64,000 bases of DNA from Streptomyces sp. PsTaAH-137 (GTDB lineage Bacteria > Actinomycetota > Actinomycetes > Streptomycetales > Streptomycetaceae): positions 62,001 through 126,000 of the forward strand of contig NZ_QLLY01000017.1 in assembly GCF_003259365.1 (NCBI RefSeq), read 5' to 3'. A program made the translations under genes and the position numbers. The notes under the pieces were generated by a model, which was not told the origin of the DNA, ran no database searches, and saw only the letters and a program-made list of their open reading frames with translations. Of the stretch, positions 49,107 through 57,824 are shown piece by piece. Position 1 is the first letter of the stretch, and each line of letters starts with the position of its first letter.

Positions 49107-50452
49107 ACTTCCGCATGCGCAGACACGCGCTCCGCACCGGCACCGCCGTGGGTCTGTCCACCCTGCTCGCCCTGACCGCCACCGCCTGCGGCGACGACGG
49201 CTCCGGCACCGGCGGCGACAAGGGCGACGAGGGCTCCGGCAAGGGCACGATCACCTTCTGGGACAACAACACGGCCGTGCGCCGCGACGTCTGGATGGAG
49301 ATCATCAAGGACTTCGAGAAGAAGAACCCCGACATCAAGGTCAAGTACGTCGGCGTCCCCGCCGAGAACGTGCAGTCCAAGTACGACACCGCCATCCAGG
49401 GCGGCGGCCTGCCCGACGTCGGCGGGGTGGGCACCGCGATGCTCGCCACGCTCACCGCGCAGAACGCCCTCGAACCGGTCGCCGACCGGCTGGCCACCAG
49501 CTCCCTCAACGACAAGCTGAACGCCAAGTTCGTCGACTCGGTGAGGGCGGCCGGGGGCAGCAGCGAGCTGTACACGATCCCGACGTCCGCGAACAACGGC
49601 GTCCTGTACTACCGCACCGACCTGTTCGACAAGGCGGGCCTGGACGCGCCGACGACCTGGTCCACGTTCTTCGACGCGGCGGGCAAGCTCACCAACTCCT
49701 CGAAGAACCAGTTCGGTTACACCATCCGCGGCGGCGAGGGCTCCATCGCCCAGGCCCTCGACGTGATGTACGGGCAGAGCGGCATCACCTCGTTCTGGGA
49801 CGGCGACAACGAGAAGACGACCGTCAACGATCCCGAGAACGTCGCCGCGCTGGAGAAGTACGCCGCCCTCTACAAGAAGGCCACCCCGTCGGCCGACGTC
49901 AACAACGACTTCACCAAGATGGTCAGCCAGTGGGACAGCGGCACCATCGGCATGCTCAACCACAACCTCGGCTCCTACGCGGGCCATGTGAAGGCGCTGG
50001 GCGCCGACACGTTCAAGGGCCTGCCGAACCCGACCGGCGACGACGGCACCCGCGTCCAGGTCTCCAACCCGGTCGACGGGCTCGGCCTGTTCAAGGCGAG
50101 CAAGAACAAGACGGCCGCCTGGAAGTTCATCGAGTTCGCCGCCTCGCACAGCGAGAACAGCAAGTGGAACGAGTCGGCGGGCCAGATCCCGGCCAACACC
50201 GACGCCGCCAAGGACGCCTGGGTGCAGAAGGCCGAGCCCACCAAGCTGGCCGCCGAGGCCCTGGAGTCCGGCTCCACCAAGATCGTGCAACTGCCGTACT
50301 ACCTGCCCGACTGGAACACCATCTCCAAGGCCGACAACGAGGCCAACTTCCAGAAGGTCCTCCTCGGCAAGCAGTCCGCCAAGGACTTCCTCGACACCAT
50401 GGCCGACCAGCTGAACAAGGCCCAGGACGACTGGAAGCAGCAGGCCAACTAG
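49103..50452 (+). CDS. Sugar ABC transporter solute-binding lipoprotein
   Basis: 449 residues. Lipoprotein signal MNFRMRRHALRTGTAVGLSTLL...TATAC with the lipid-bearing Cys near residue 29, then an Asp/Gly/Lys-rich linker and a family 1 binding protein (TITFWDNNTAVRRDVWMEIIKDFEKKNPDIKVKYVGV, LPDVGGVGTAML, NNGVLYYRTDLFDKAGLDAPTTW). It delivers an oligosaccharide or sugar acid to the permeases encoded upstream. The ATG overlaps the GH43 stop, so binding protein and intracellular hydrolase are translationally linked. A hairpin 16 bp downstream could protect or end this transcript. Confidence 0.93.
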   Translation: MNFRMRRHALRTGTAVGLSTLLALTATACGDDGSGTGGDKGDEGSGKGTITFWDNNTAVRRDVWMEIIKDFEKKNPDIKVKYVGVPAENVQSKYDTAIQGGGLPDVGGVGTAMLATLTAQNALEPVADRLATSSLNDKLNAKFVDSVRAAGGSSELYTIPTSANNGVLYYRTDLFDKAGLDAPTTWSTFFDAAGKLTNSSKNQFGYTIRGGEGSIAQALDVMYGQSGITSFWDGDNEKTTVNDPENVAALEKYAALYKKATPSADVNNDFTKMVSQWDSGTIGMLNHNLGSYAGHVKALGADTFKGLPNPTGDDGTRVQVSNPVDGLGLFKASKNKTAAWKFIEFAASHSENSKWNESAGQIPANTDAAKDAWVQKAEPTKLAAEALESGSTKIVQLPYYLPDWNTISKADNEANFQKVLLGKQSAKDFLDTMADQLNKAQDDWKQQAN

Positions 50453-50468
50453 GAGTTGGCCCGCCCAC

Positions 50469-50501
50469 GGGCCGGCGGCGAAGACGCCGTGTCGCCGGCC
50501 C
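50469..50501 (+). terminator. Hairpin after the solute-binding protein gene
   Basis: GGGCCGGCG (50469-50477) pairs with CGCCGGCCC (50493-50501), 16 bp after the stop. It is a likely terminator or attenuator before the secreted esterase gene. Confidence 0.6.
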
Positions 50502-50546
50502 GGCCACCACGACCCGCACGCACGTCACGAAAGGACGCGCACCGTC

Positions 50547-51371
50547 GTGCCGACCACCCGAAGAGCCACCCTGGCCGCGCTCGCGGCCCTGCCGCTCGCG
50601 GCGGCCGCGGCGAGCCCCGCCGCCGCCCGCCCCCGTCCGGCGTACCGCCGCACCCTGTTCATCGCCGGGGACTCCACCGCCGCCCAGAAGTATGCCGACG
50701 CCGCACCCGAGACGGGCTGGGGCACGGCCCTGCCGTTCTTCCTCGGCGACCGGGTCCGGGTCGCCAACCACGCGGTCAACGGCCGCAGTTCGAAGAGTTT
50801 CCTCGACGAGGGCCGCCTCGACACCGTCCTCACGGCGATCCACCCCGGTGACTTCCTCCTCGTCCAGTTCGCCCACAACGACGAGAAGAGCGCCGACCCC
50901 ACCCGCTCCACCGAGCCCTGGTCGACGTACCAGAAGTATCTGCGGCGCTACCTCGACGGAGCCCGCGCCCGGGGCGCCCGGCCGGTACTGGCCACCCCCG
51001 TCGAACGCAGGAAGTTCGACGCCGACGGCGACGCGCTGCCCACGCACGGCGACTACCCGGCGGCGATGCGCGCCCTCGCCGAGGAGGAGGGCGTGGCGCT
51101 GCTCGACATCCAGGCCCTGTCGCTCGCCCTGTGGCAGCGGCTCGGCGCCGAGGAGACGAAGGTCTACTTCAACTGGACCGCCACGGAAGCGGACAACACC
51201 CACAGCAATCCGCCCGGCGCCATCGCCGTGGCCCGCCTCGTCGCCCGTGAACTGCTGCGCGCGCGGGTGCTGCCCGCCCGCGACGTGCGGCGCACCGGCG
51301 ACGAGATCGACGAGCTCTCCGACGTATGGCAGTCGCGTCTGACCTGGCTGCCCGGCACCACACCCGCCTGA
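50547..51371 (+). CDS. Secreted rhamnogalacturonan acetylesterase (SGNH, CE12-like)
   Basis: 274 residues from a GTG with GAAAGGA upstream. The signal peptide (TTRRATLAALAALPLAAAAASPAAA) ends near residue 28. SGNH hydrolase blocks follow: FIAGDSTAA with nucleophile Ser 43, the Gly in VNGRSSKSF, the Asn in FAHNDEKS and a late DNTH with catalytic Asp/His. NWTATEADNTHSNPPGA is typical of rhamnogalacturonan acetylesterases, which remove acetyl groups from pectin backbones outside the cell. It is followed 19 bp later by a pectate lyase gene. Confidence 0.9.
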   Translation: MPTTRRATLAALAALPLAAAAASPAAARPRPAYRRTLFIAGDSTAAQKYADAAPETGWGTALPFFLGDRVRVANHAVNGRSSKSFLDEGRLDTVLTAIHPGDFLLVQFAHNDEKSADPTRSTEPWSTYQKYLRRYLDGARARGARPVLATPVERRKFDADGDALPTHGDYPAAMRALAEEEGVALLDIQALSLALWQRLGAEETKVYFNWTATEADNTHSNPPGAIAVARLVARELLRARVLPARDVRRTGDEIDELSDVWQSRLTWLPGTTPA

Positions 51372-51390
51372 TACCGGCAAGGAGCGCACA

Positions 51391-52689
51391 GTGCACACAC
51401 AGAGATGTCATGGACGTGTCATATCTGGGCTGGTCGGCTGCACGGCCCTGGTCCTCGTCGTCACCGGCACCGCGGGCACCGCCCAGGCGCACGGCCGGGA
51501 CACCGCCCGCCAGACCCTCGCCGCCGGCGACGGCTGGGGCTCGGCGACCACCGGCACCAACGGGGGCGCCGCCGCCGACCCGGCGCACGTCTACACCGTC
51601 ACCACCTGGGCCGAGCTGAAGGCCGCCTTCGCCGACGGCGGCACCGCGCCGAAGATCGTCAAGGTGCGCGGCACGCTCGACGCCGACGGCTCCACCTGCG
51701 ACGACTTCGCCGCCGACGGCTACGACTTCGACCAGTACCTCGCCGACTACGACCCGGCCGTCTGGGGCTATGAGAACGAGGTCAGCGGCGCGCAGGAGGA
51801 CCTGCGAGCCGCCTCCGCCACCGCCCAGGCCAAGGCCATCAAGGCCACCGTGCCCGCCAACACCACGCTGATCGGCGTCGGCAAGAACGCCGGGATCGTC
51901 GGCGGCAGCCTCCAGATCACCGGCGTAGACAACGTCATCGTGCGCGGCCTGACCCTGGAGTCGCCGCTCGACTGCTTCCCGCAGTGGGACCCGACCGACG
52001 GTGACACCGGCAACTGGAACTCCGAGTACGACGCCGCCGTCGTCTACGGCTCCACCCATGTCTGGCTGGACCACAACACCTTCACCGACGGCGACCACCC
52101 CGACTCCACGCTGCCCACCTACTACGGCCGCCTCTACCAGCAGCACGACGGCGAACTCGACATCGTCAGGGGCGCCGACCACGTCACCGCGTCCTGGAAC
52201 GTCTTCGCCGACCACGACAAGACCCTGATGATCGGCAACAGCGACAGCGCCGCCGCCACCGACGAGGGCAGGCTCCGCGTCACCCTGCACCACAACCTCT
52301 TCAAGAACCTCGTCGAGCGGGCCCCGCGCGTCCGCTTCGGCCAGGTCGACGTCTACAACAACTCCTACGTCGCGAACGCCGACTACGGCTACTCGTTCGG
52401 CATCGGCTTCAAGTCGCAGCTGTACGCGGAGAAGAACTCCTTCACGCTCCCCGCCGGGGTCGGCGCCGACACGATCCTCCACCGGTGGAACGACTATCCC
52501 CTCACCGAGAAGGGCAACGTCGTCAACGGCGTCGCGACCGACATCATCGCGGCCTACAACGCGGCGAACGCGGCTGCTCCGCTGCGGTCGGGTGCCGGGT
52601 GGGTCCCTGCACTCCGGCTCCATGTGGACCCGGCGAAAACGGTGACCAGGACCGTCCTCCGGTCCGCCGGAGCCGCCCACCTTTACTGA
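51391..52689 (+). CDS. Secreted pectate lyase, PL1 family
   Basis: 432 residues. The signal peptide (ISGLVGCTALVLVVTGTAGTAQA) is cut near residue 33. The right-handed beta-helix lyase has VRGLTLESPLDCFPQWDPTDGDTGNWNSEYDAAVVYGSTHVWLDHNTFTD with calcium-binding Asp residues, DHDKTLMIGNSD, and LVERAPRVRFGQVDVYNNSYV carrying the catalytic Arg of the R-x-P-x-x-R motif. It cleaves de-esterified polygalacturonan by beta-elimination. The GTG has AAGGAG (51379-51384). It sits between the rhamnogalacturonan acetylesterase and pectinesterase genes. Confidence 0.93.
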   Translation: MHTQRCHGRVISGLVGCTALVLVVTGTAGTAQAHGRDTARQTLAAGDGWGSATTGTNGGAAADPAHVYTVTTWAELKAAFADGGTAPKIVKVRGTLDADGSTCDDFAADGYDFDQYLADYDPAVWGYENEVSGAQEDLRAASATAQAKAIKATVPANTTLIGVGKNAGIVGGSLQITGVDNVIVRGLTLESPLDCFPQWDPTDGDTGNWNSEYDAAVVYGSTHVWLDHNTFTDGDHPDSTLPTYYGRLYQQHDGELDIVRGADHVTASWNVFADHDKTLMIGNSDSAAATDEGRLRVTLHHNLFKNLVERAPRVRFGQVDVYNNSYVANADYGYSFGIGFKSQLYAEKNSFTLPAGVGADTILHRWNDYPLTEKGNVVNGVATDIIAAYNAANAAAPLRSGAGWVPALRLHVDPAKTVTRTVLRSAGAAHLY

Positions 52690-52723
52690 GCGGGGCCCTG
52701 GGCCGTCCTTCGTCCGCGCCACC

Positions 52724-52936
52724 GTCGTGGCTGGTCGCGCAGTTCCCCGCGCCCCTGAGATGCGCACTGCGTGCGCCATCTCATCATCGACAGAGGCGCG
52801 GCGAAGCCGCAGCCTCAAGGGGAAGGCGCGCGAAGCGCAGCCTTCAGGGGCGCGGGGAACTGCGCGAGAAGCGGCCACCGGGCTGCGGTCGGAGAACTGC
52901 CCAGGGGCGCGGGGAACTGCGCGACCAGCCACGACG
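52724..52936. repeat. MITE-like repeat element with 34-bp perfect inverted ends
   Basis: The left end (52724-52757) and right end (52903-52936) are perfect 34-bp inverted copies that include the 20-bp unit found at 19624-19844. A further inverted copy of the unit is at 52846-52865, and two inner hairpins are at 52758-52783 and 52822-52845. No target duplication is obvious and no protein is encoded. It separates the pectate lyase and pectinesterase genes and would form a long hairpin in a shared transcript. Confidence 0.85.
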
Positions 52937-52968
52937 AAAGCCGCACCCGACCAGCGAGGAGCATCCGC

Positions 52969-54105
52969 ATGCCCCTGAACCGCCGCACCTTCATCGCCGC
53001 CGGGATCGGCCTGGCCGCGATTCCGACCCCCGCCGCCGGAGGCACCCGCACCCACACCCCCTTCGGCCCCTACGGTTCCCCCACCCACCGCAGAGACCCC
53101 GACACCATCTACGTAGACCCTCAAGGCCACGGCGACGTCACCACACTCCGGGCGGCAACAGCAACCACCGCCCGCACCGTCGTCATCGCCCCCGGCGTCT
53201 ACCGGGAAACAGTCACGGCGACCGCCGCCCGGACGACCTGGATCGGCGCGAGCGGCAACCCCCGAGACACCGTCGTCGTGTACGACAACGCGGCCGGCAC
53301 CCAGAAGCCCGACGGCTCGGGCACGTACGGCACCACGGGCTCGGCCACCGTCACCCTGCGCGGCGAGGACTTCAGCGCGCAGGACATCACCTTCGCCAAC
53401 GACTGGCTGCGCGCCGACCACCCCGGCATCACCGGCACCCAGGCCGTCGCCCTGAAGGTGACGGGGGACCGGTCGGCGTTCTTCGGCTGCCGCTTCCTCG
53501 GCCACCAGGACACCCTCTACGCCGACTCACCCGCGCTGACGGCCTTCGCCCGGCAGTACTTCCACGACTGCTACGTCGAGGGGGACGTCGACTTCGTCTT
53601 CGGGCGGGGGACGGCGGTGTACGACCGCTGCCACTTCCGTACCCTCGACCGCACCGACCTGGGCGCCGCCCCCTACGGATTCGTCTTCGCCCCCTCCACG
53701 GCGGCCGCCAACCCGCGCGGCTGCCTCGTCACGCGGTCCCGGATCACGAGCACCGCCCCGGACGCGTCCTACAAGCTGGCCCGCCCCTGGGTGCCCAGCT
53801 CCGACACCACGGCGGTGCCGTCCCTCGTGGTCCGGAACAGCCGCCTCGGCGCGGGCCTCGACGCCGTCGCGCCCTACGCCAACATGTCGGACAGCCACCC
53901 GTGGCAGCGGCAGCGATTCGCCGAGTACCGCAACACCGGCCCCGGCGCGACCGTCACGGTCCCCGAGAACCGCCCTCAACTCACCCACACCGAGGCCGAG
54001 TCGGCGACCCCCGCCGCCTACCTCGGCGACTGGGCCCCACGACGCGCGCGGCCACACGACGGCAGGGCCCCGAGAGCGGTGCCGGCCAGGAGACCGACCC
54101 CGTGA
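52969..54105 (+). CDS. Secreted pectinesterase, CE8 family
   Basis: 378 residues. The ATG follows GAGGAG (52956-52961) by 7 bp; longer frames would run through the repeat element. The start MPLNRRTFIAAGIGLAAIPTPAAGG is a Tat/Sec-like export signal. Pectin methylesterase motifs are intact: GHQDTLY with acid/base Asp near 181, VEGDVDFVFGRG with nucleophile Asp near 208, and YKLARPW with the substrate Arg. It removes methyl groups from pectin outside the cell, producing the substrate for the pectate lyases. The C-terminal 40 residues are Arg/Pro-rich and look unstructured. Confidence 0.92.
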   Translation: MPLNRRTFIAAGIGLAAIPTPAAGGTRTHTPFGPYGSPTHRRDPDTIYVDPQGHGDVTTLRAATATTARTVVIAPGVYRETVTATAARTTWIGASGNPRDTVVVYDNAAGTQKPDGSGTYGTTGSATVTLRGEDFSAQDITFANDWLRADHPGITGTQAVALKVTGDRSAFFGCRFLGHQDTLYADSPALTAFARQYFHDCYVEGDVDFVFGRGTAVYDRCHFRTLDRTDLGAAPYGFVFAPSTAAANPRGCLVTRSRITSTAPDASYKLARPWVPSSDTTAVPSLVVRNSRLGAGLDAVAPYANMSDSHPWQRQRFAEYRNTGPGATVTVPENRPQLTHTEAESATPAAYLGDWAPRRARPHDGRAPRAVPARRPTP

Positions 54106-54134
54106 TTGTTGCGCGGCAGGCACGGCATCCGCCG

Positions 54135-54452
54135 TCACCGGCCCAGTTGCCAGAGCGCGTAGGTGACCAGCAGCAACAGGACCCCGGCCAGCGCCATGAC
54201 CGCGCCGAGGAAGCGGAGATGGCCGACGCTGCCGAAGATCGTCGTCGGGGCGGTGTCGAGGCGGCCTGAGCCCGCCCACACGTCCGCGCTCTTCGCACGG
54301 GCCCGCGCCGACCGGCGGGTGCTGATGCCCTTTATGTCGAACGCCCAGGCCACCCCGCACCAGATCGCGACCACTCCACCGATCAGGAACGCACCGAGCA
54401 GCACGGGCGACTCGCCGCCCGACGACGTGGCCAGCGTGGCAGGGACGGACAA
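54135..54452 (-). CDS. Small two-helix membrane protein, unknown function
   Basis: 105 residues from a TTG start with GGAG about 8 bp upstream on the minus strand. Two membrane helices: PVLLGAFLIGGVVAIWCGVAWAF (about 16-38) and FLGAVMALAGVLLLLVTYALW near the C-terminus, joined by a basic loop (STRRSARARAKS) that should face the cytosol. I recognise no family. The gene ends 29 bp from the pectinesterase stop, in convergent orientation. It is likely real because of its clear hydrophobic pattern and codon bias, but the TTG start is uncertain. Confidence 0.55.
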   Translation of the reverse strand: MSVPATLATSSGGESPVLLGAFLIGGVVAIWCGVAWAFDIKGISTRRSARARAKSADVWAGSGRLDTAPTTIFGSVGHLRFLGAVMALAGVLLLLVTYALWQLGR

Positions 54453-54706
54453 GGCGGAGTCTCCGGGAAGGACGGGGCGTGCGCGGCGCGCACGGCTGCG
54501 ATCGACCCTAGGGCCTCGGGTTCAACAGCAAGTCAAGGCGGTCTTTGCCCAGGGCAATGACTGGGTACCGATCGCGCTCGTCGGCGCAGGCGGGCGGCCG
54601 GGTATCGATCGGGTAAAAGTGGCTGTCCGCTACATGTGATGCGCGTAGACAGAGGGCGACCTGGCGCGCTTCCCGCGCGCCTCGGGCCAGATTCCGGAGA
54701 TGTGAC

Positions 54707-55510
54707 ATGCGGAGATCCATCACCCTCACGGGCCTCGCCGCGACCTGTGCGCTCGCGGGCGGCGTCCTGTACGGCACCGGTGCGGCCAGTGCCGACCACC
54801 CGAGCGGAAGCACGACGGCCGAGCCGCACAACATCGGCCTCCTCGTGAACGAGATCAAGAGCTACTACGGCGCCACCCAGGACGCCGACGGCGTGTGGCA
54901 GGCGTCGTCGGACAGCGCGTACGCCGACGACATGGCGCGCATCACCGCCAAGGCCGAGCGGTCCATTGACCGGGCGGCCAAGGCGGCCAAGGGGCACGGC
55001 AAGCACGCGAAGAAGCCCGCCGTCGTCTTCGACATCGACGACACGCTGCTGCTCAGCCTCGACTACGAGATCAAGACCAACTACACCTACAAGAGTGCCA
55101 GTTGGGCCGACTATGTGGCCAAGGCCGACCGGCCCGCCGTGCCCGGGACCCCGGAGCTGGTGAAGTACGCCACCCGCAAGGGCGTCACGGTCTTCTACAA
55201 CTCCGGGCTCAAGGAGTCGCAGCGCGCCGGGGCCGTGGCGAACCTGAAGAAGGTCGGCATCGACGTCGGTCTCGACGCCGACCACATCTTCCTCAAGGAC
55301 ACGGCCAACCCGCCCGCGTACCTGAGCGACTGTGCCACCGCGGCCGCCTGGAACTGCACCACCGTGCAGTACAAGTCGGGCACGCGGCGGCACATCGAGT
55401 CCCTCGGCTACGACATCGTCGGGAACTTCGGCGACCAGTACTCCGACCTCCAGGGCGGCCACGCCGACAAGACGTTCAAGTTCCCCAACCCCACCTACTA
55501 CGTGGAGTAG
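54707..55510 (+). CDS. Secreted HAD-superfamily acid phosphatase (class B/plant-type)
   Basis: 267 residues with a signal peptide (RRSITLTGLAATCALAGGVLYGTGAASA, cut near residue 29). HAD motif I is AVVFDIDDTLLLSLDYE (catalytic Asp pair near 105-107), motif II is VFYNSGLKES, and a later K-S-G-T-R-R-H segment and GNFGDQYSDL form motifs III and IV. This is the HAD acid phosphatase (subfamily IIIB) found in Streptomyces culture fluid. It hydrolyses phosphomonoesters. It is a single gene facing a convergent PL3 pectate lyase gene. Confidence 0.9.
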   Translation: MRRSITLTGLAATCALAGGVLYGTGAASADHPSGSTTAEPHNIGLLVNEIKSYYGATQDADGVWQASSDSAYADDMARITAKAERSIDRAAKAAKGHGKHAKKPAVVFDIDDTLLLSLDYEIKTNYTYKSASWADYVAKADRPAVPGTPELVKYATRKGVTVFYNSGLKESQRAGAVANLKKVGIDVGLDADHIFLKDTANPPAYLSDCATAAAWNCTTVQYKSGTRRHIESLGYDIVGNFGDQYSDLQGGHADKTFKFPNPTYYVE

Positions 55511-55531
55511 CGGAGAGGCCGGGCCGCAGGG

Positions 55532-56365
55532 TCAGTCGTACGTCAGGTCCGACGCCGTGTAGCGGCAGTACGTACCGTCGGGGCCGCTGCCGATCTCGGT
55601 CGGCTCGGCCCCGGTGCTGTTGCCCTGGTAGCGGACGCACGGCTTGATCTTCTTGCTGCTGTCGCCGTGGACGCGGACGTTGCGCAGGGCCGCGGTGTCG
55701 CCGTAGTTGGAGTTGATCCCGACGATCGACTTGCCCGGCGCGGTCACGTCGACGTCGTTGATGATGATGTTCCGGTTCTTGTACTGCGTCGAGCAGTTGC
55801 CGCAGGAGCGGACCAGCTTGCCGAAGTCGGAGACCTGGAACTTGGTGACGACGAGCTTCCCGGCGCCGTTGAACTGGAACACCTTGTCGGACGCCGACTT
55901 CGCGCCGCCGCCGTACACCGTGTACACGGACGACGTGGACTTGCCCTTGAAGGTGGCCGCGTCCTCGCCGACGTCCTCCCACCACACGTTCTGGAGGGTG
56001 CAACTGCCCGCGCAGTGCACGCCGTCGGCGGCGGGGGAGCCGATGATGACGTTCTTCAGGGTCGCGCCGTCGGCCAGGTCGAAGATCGGGTCCTGGCCCT
56101 CGTCCTGGCCGTCGCCGCCGAGGTCGCCGGAACCGTAATAGCGCTTGTAGCCGCCGTCGAGCGTGCCGGACACGGCGATGCTGCTGCTCACGGCCTGCTC
56201 GCCCTTGGCGCTCGGCCAGGCGGTCGCGGCGCCCGCGGACCCGATGAAGGCCGTCGTGGCGAGGGCGCCGCCGGTCAGGGCGAGCGCGGCGAGGCCACCG
56301 ATCGTCGTGCGCTTCCTGCTGAGGCGGCGACGGTGGCGTGGGGGAGTCTGGGGCTTTCGTGTCAT
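55532..56365 (-). CDS. Secreted pectate lyase, PL3 family
   Basis: 277 residues. Arg-rich start, hydrophobic core (TTIGGLAALALTGGALATTAFI) and an A-G-A-A site near residue 48. The compact beta-helix of PL3 follows: SGTLDGGYKRYYG, QDPIFDLADGATLKNVIIGSPAADGVHCAGSCTLQNVWWEDVGEDAATFKG, FQVSDFGKLVRSCGNCSTQ and NSNYGDTAALRNV. Conserved Cys pairs and the acidic calcium cluster are present. Together with the PL1 enzyme it provides two unrelated pectate lyases within 5 kb. Confidence 0.92.
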   Translation of the reverse strand: MTRKPQTPPRHRRRLSRKRTTIGGLAALALTGGALATTAFIGSAGAATAWPSAKGEQAVSSSIAVSGTLDGGYKRYYGSGDLGGDGQDEGQDPIFDLADGATLKNVIIGSPAADGVHCAGSCTLQNVWWEDVGEDAATFKGKSTSSVYTVYGGGAKSASDKVFQFNGAGKLVVTKFQVSDFGKLVRSCGNCSTQYKNRNIIINDVDVTAPGKSIVGINSNYGDTAALRNVRVHGDSSKKIKPCVRYQGNSTGAEPTEIGSGPDGTYCRYTASDLTYD

Positions 56366-56406
56366 GGCCTGTAGTGGTCGCCCCGCATCGAAAGGTTGCC
56401 CGTGTT

Positions 56407-57237
56407 CTAGGCGAAGTCGCCGCCCACCGAGGCCCGTTCACCGTCGGCCGTCCGCGCCGACACCGTGTACGTGTCCTTCGAGGCGTCCCGGCCGCCCGCG
56501 CCGTGGTTGTACTGCCCGGCGAAGACGAACTCCCCGGTGGGCACGGTCCGCCCGGCCTTCAACTGCCAGCGGTACACCAGGAATCCGTCGTGCTCGGCGA
56601 CGGACACCGTGAAGTCCTCGGCGGGCAGCGAGCGCCAGTTGCCGGTGTCCGCGACGCCGCCGGTCAGGGCGACCCGCAACTCGACGGTGAGCGAGGCGAG
56701 TTCGTCCTCGGTCTTGAAGGTGACATCGCTCTGGCTCCAGTACTCGCTCGACCCCGGGTCGACGGAGCCGTCCGACCACAGCGGGCCGTCCGAGGCGGTC
56801 CCCGGACCGGGCGCGGCGGGCGGCTTCGTGCCGTCGGCACTGCCCGACGGCTTCCCGGGCGGCGACGAGGACGGGTGCCGCTGCGGCGCGGACGCCGGAG
56901 GGCTGCCGGAGGGCGAGGCGGCGGGCGTGCGCTCGCGTGCGGTGGCGTCGGGGGACGCCGTGGCGGGCGACGGCGAGACGGCGACCGTCTGCCGCGGCTC
57001 GTCGTCCGGCCGCAGCGCCGCGCCGACCGCGAACCCGCCCACGGCGAGCGCCCCCGCGACACCCGCCGTCACCCCGGCGATCCGCACCCAGCCGACGGCG
57101 GGCCCGCGCCCCCGCGAGGGGACGTCGGCAGCGGGCGGCCCGGCCATGCCGCGTTCGATCCTGGCCAGCATCCGCTCCCGGTCGGGCCGGTGCGCGCCGG
57201 TGGCCGCGCGCAGCCGACGGCGCAGCTCGTCGCTCAT
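56407..57237 (-). CDS. Membrane-anchored partner of the SigE-type sigma factor
   Basis: 276 residues. Cytoplasmic N-terminus MSDELRRRLRAATGAHRPDRERMLARIERGMAG, one membrane helix near 52-75 (VRIAGVTAGVAGALAVGGFAVGAAL), a long Pro/Ser/Ala linker (about 78-140) and an exported beta-sandwich domain (SVDPGSSEYWSQSDVTFKTEDELASLTVELRVAL...GEFVFAGQYNHGAGGR). The plan is that of an anti-sigma or sensor protein, though no ZAS motif is seen. It is ATGA-coupled to the sigma gene upstream on this strand. The outer domain may recognise a carbohydrate or cell wall component; this is speculation from fold impression. Confidence 0.75.
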   Translation of the reverse strand: MSDELRRRLRAATGAHRPDRERMLARIERGMAGPPAADVPSRGRGPAVGWVRIAGVTAGVAGALAVGGFAVGAALRPDDEPRQTVAVSPSPATASPDATARERTPAASPSGSPPASAPQRHPSSSPPGKPSGSADGTKPPAAPGPGTASDGPLWSDGSVDPGSSEYWSQSDVTFKTEDELASLTVELRVALTGGVADTGNWRSLPAEDFTVSVAEHDGFLVYRWQLKAGRTVPTGEFVFAGQYNHGAGGRDASKDTYTVSARTADGERASVGGDFA

Positions 57238-57824
57238 CGCCGGCCCCCTTCCGTGGCATCGAGCGCGGGCGTTCCGACCGCGGGGACGCGCCGGGGCGCG
57301 ATGCCGTGCACCCCGCCCTGCCCGAGCCGCCGCTCCAACTCGGCCATGCCCTTGGACGTCTGGCTCTTCACCGTACCCACCGAGATCCCGAGAGCGAGCG
57401 CGGTGTCCTTCTCGGACAGGTCGAACGCGTGCCGCAGCACCACGCACGCCCGCTTGCGGAACGGCAGTTCGCGCAGCGCGTCCTGCACATCGACGACGGC
57501 CGGGACATCGGGTCCCTCGGTCCGGTCCTGCCGCCCCGACCAGAACAGCGCCACCCGCCGCCGCTCACGGACCGCGCTGCGGATCCGGGTGCGCGCGAGA
57601 TTGGCGACGACTCCACGTGCGTACGCCACCGGATGCTCGGCCGCGCGCACCCGGTCCCAGCGGTGCCAGAGCGCCAGCAGCGCATCGGCGGCGAGATCGT
57701 CGGCTGCGTCCGCCTCGCCGGTCAACAGATGGGCGAGACGGGCGAGTTCCGCGTGATGCCGTTCGAAGAAGGCGTGGAACTCGGCGGAGGCGGGACCGTC
57801 CTCGAAGTCCACGACGGTACTCAC
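57234..57824 (-). CDS. SigE-family RNA polymerase sigma factor
   Basis: 196 residues from a GTG with GGAGG upstream. Region 2: FHAFFERHHAELARLAHLLTGEADAADDLAADALLALWHRWDRV; region 4: LPFRKRACVVLRHAFDLSEKDTALALGISVGTVKSQTSKGMAELERRLG, both SigE70-like. A longer frame upstream lacks a ribosome site. This is the third sigma factor plus coupled membrane protein in the window (others near 6,720 and 9,566). It lies beside pectinase genes, but a regulatory link is not demonstrated. Confidence 0.9.
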   Translation of the reverse strand: MSTVVDFEDGPASAEFHAFFERHHAELARLAHLLTGEADAADDLAADALLALWHRWDRVRAAEHPVAYARGVVANLARTRIRSAVRERRRVALFWSGRQDRTEGPDVPAVVDVQDALRELPFRKRACVVLRHAFDLSEKDTALALGISVGTVKSQTSKGMAELERRLGQGGVHGIAPRRVPAVGTPALDATEGGRR

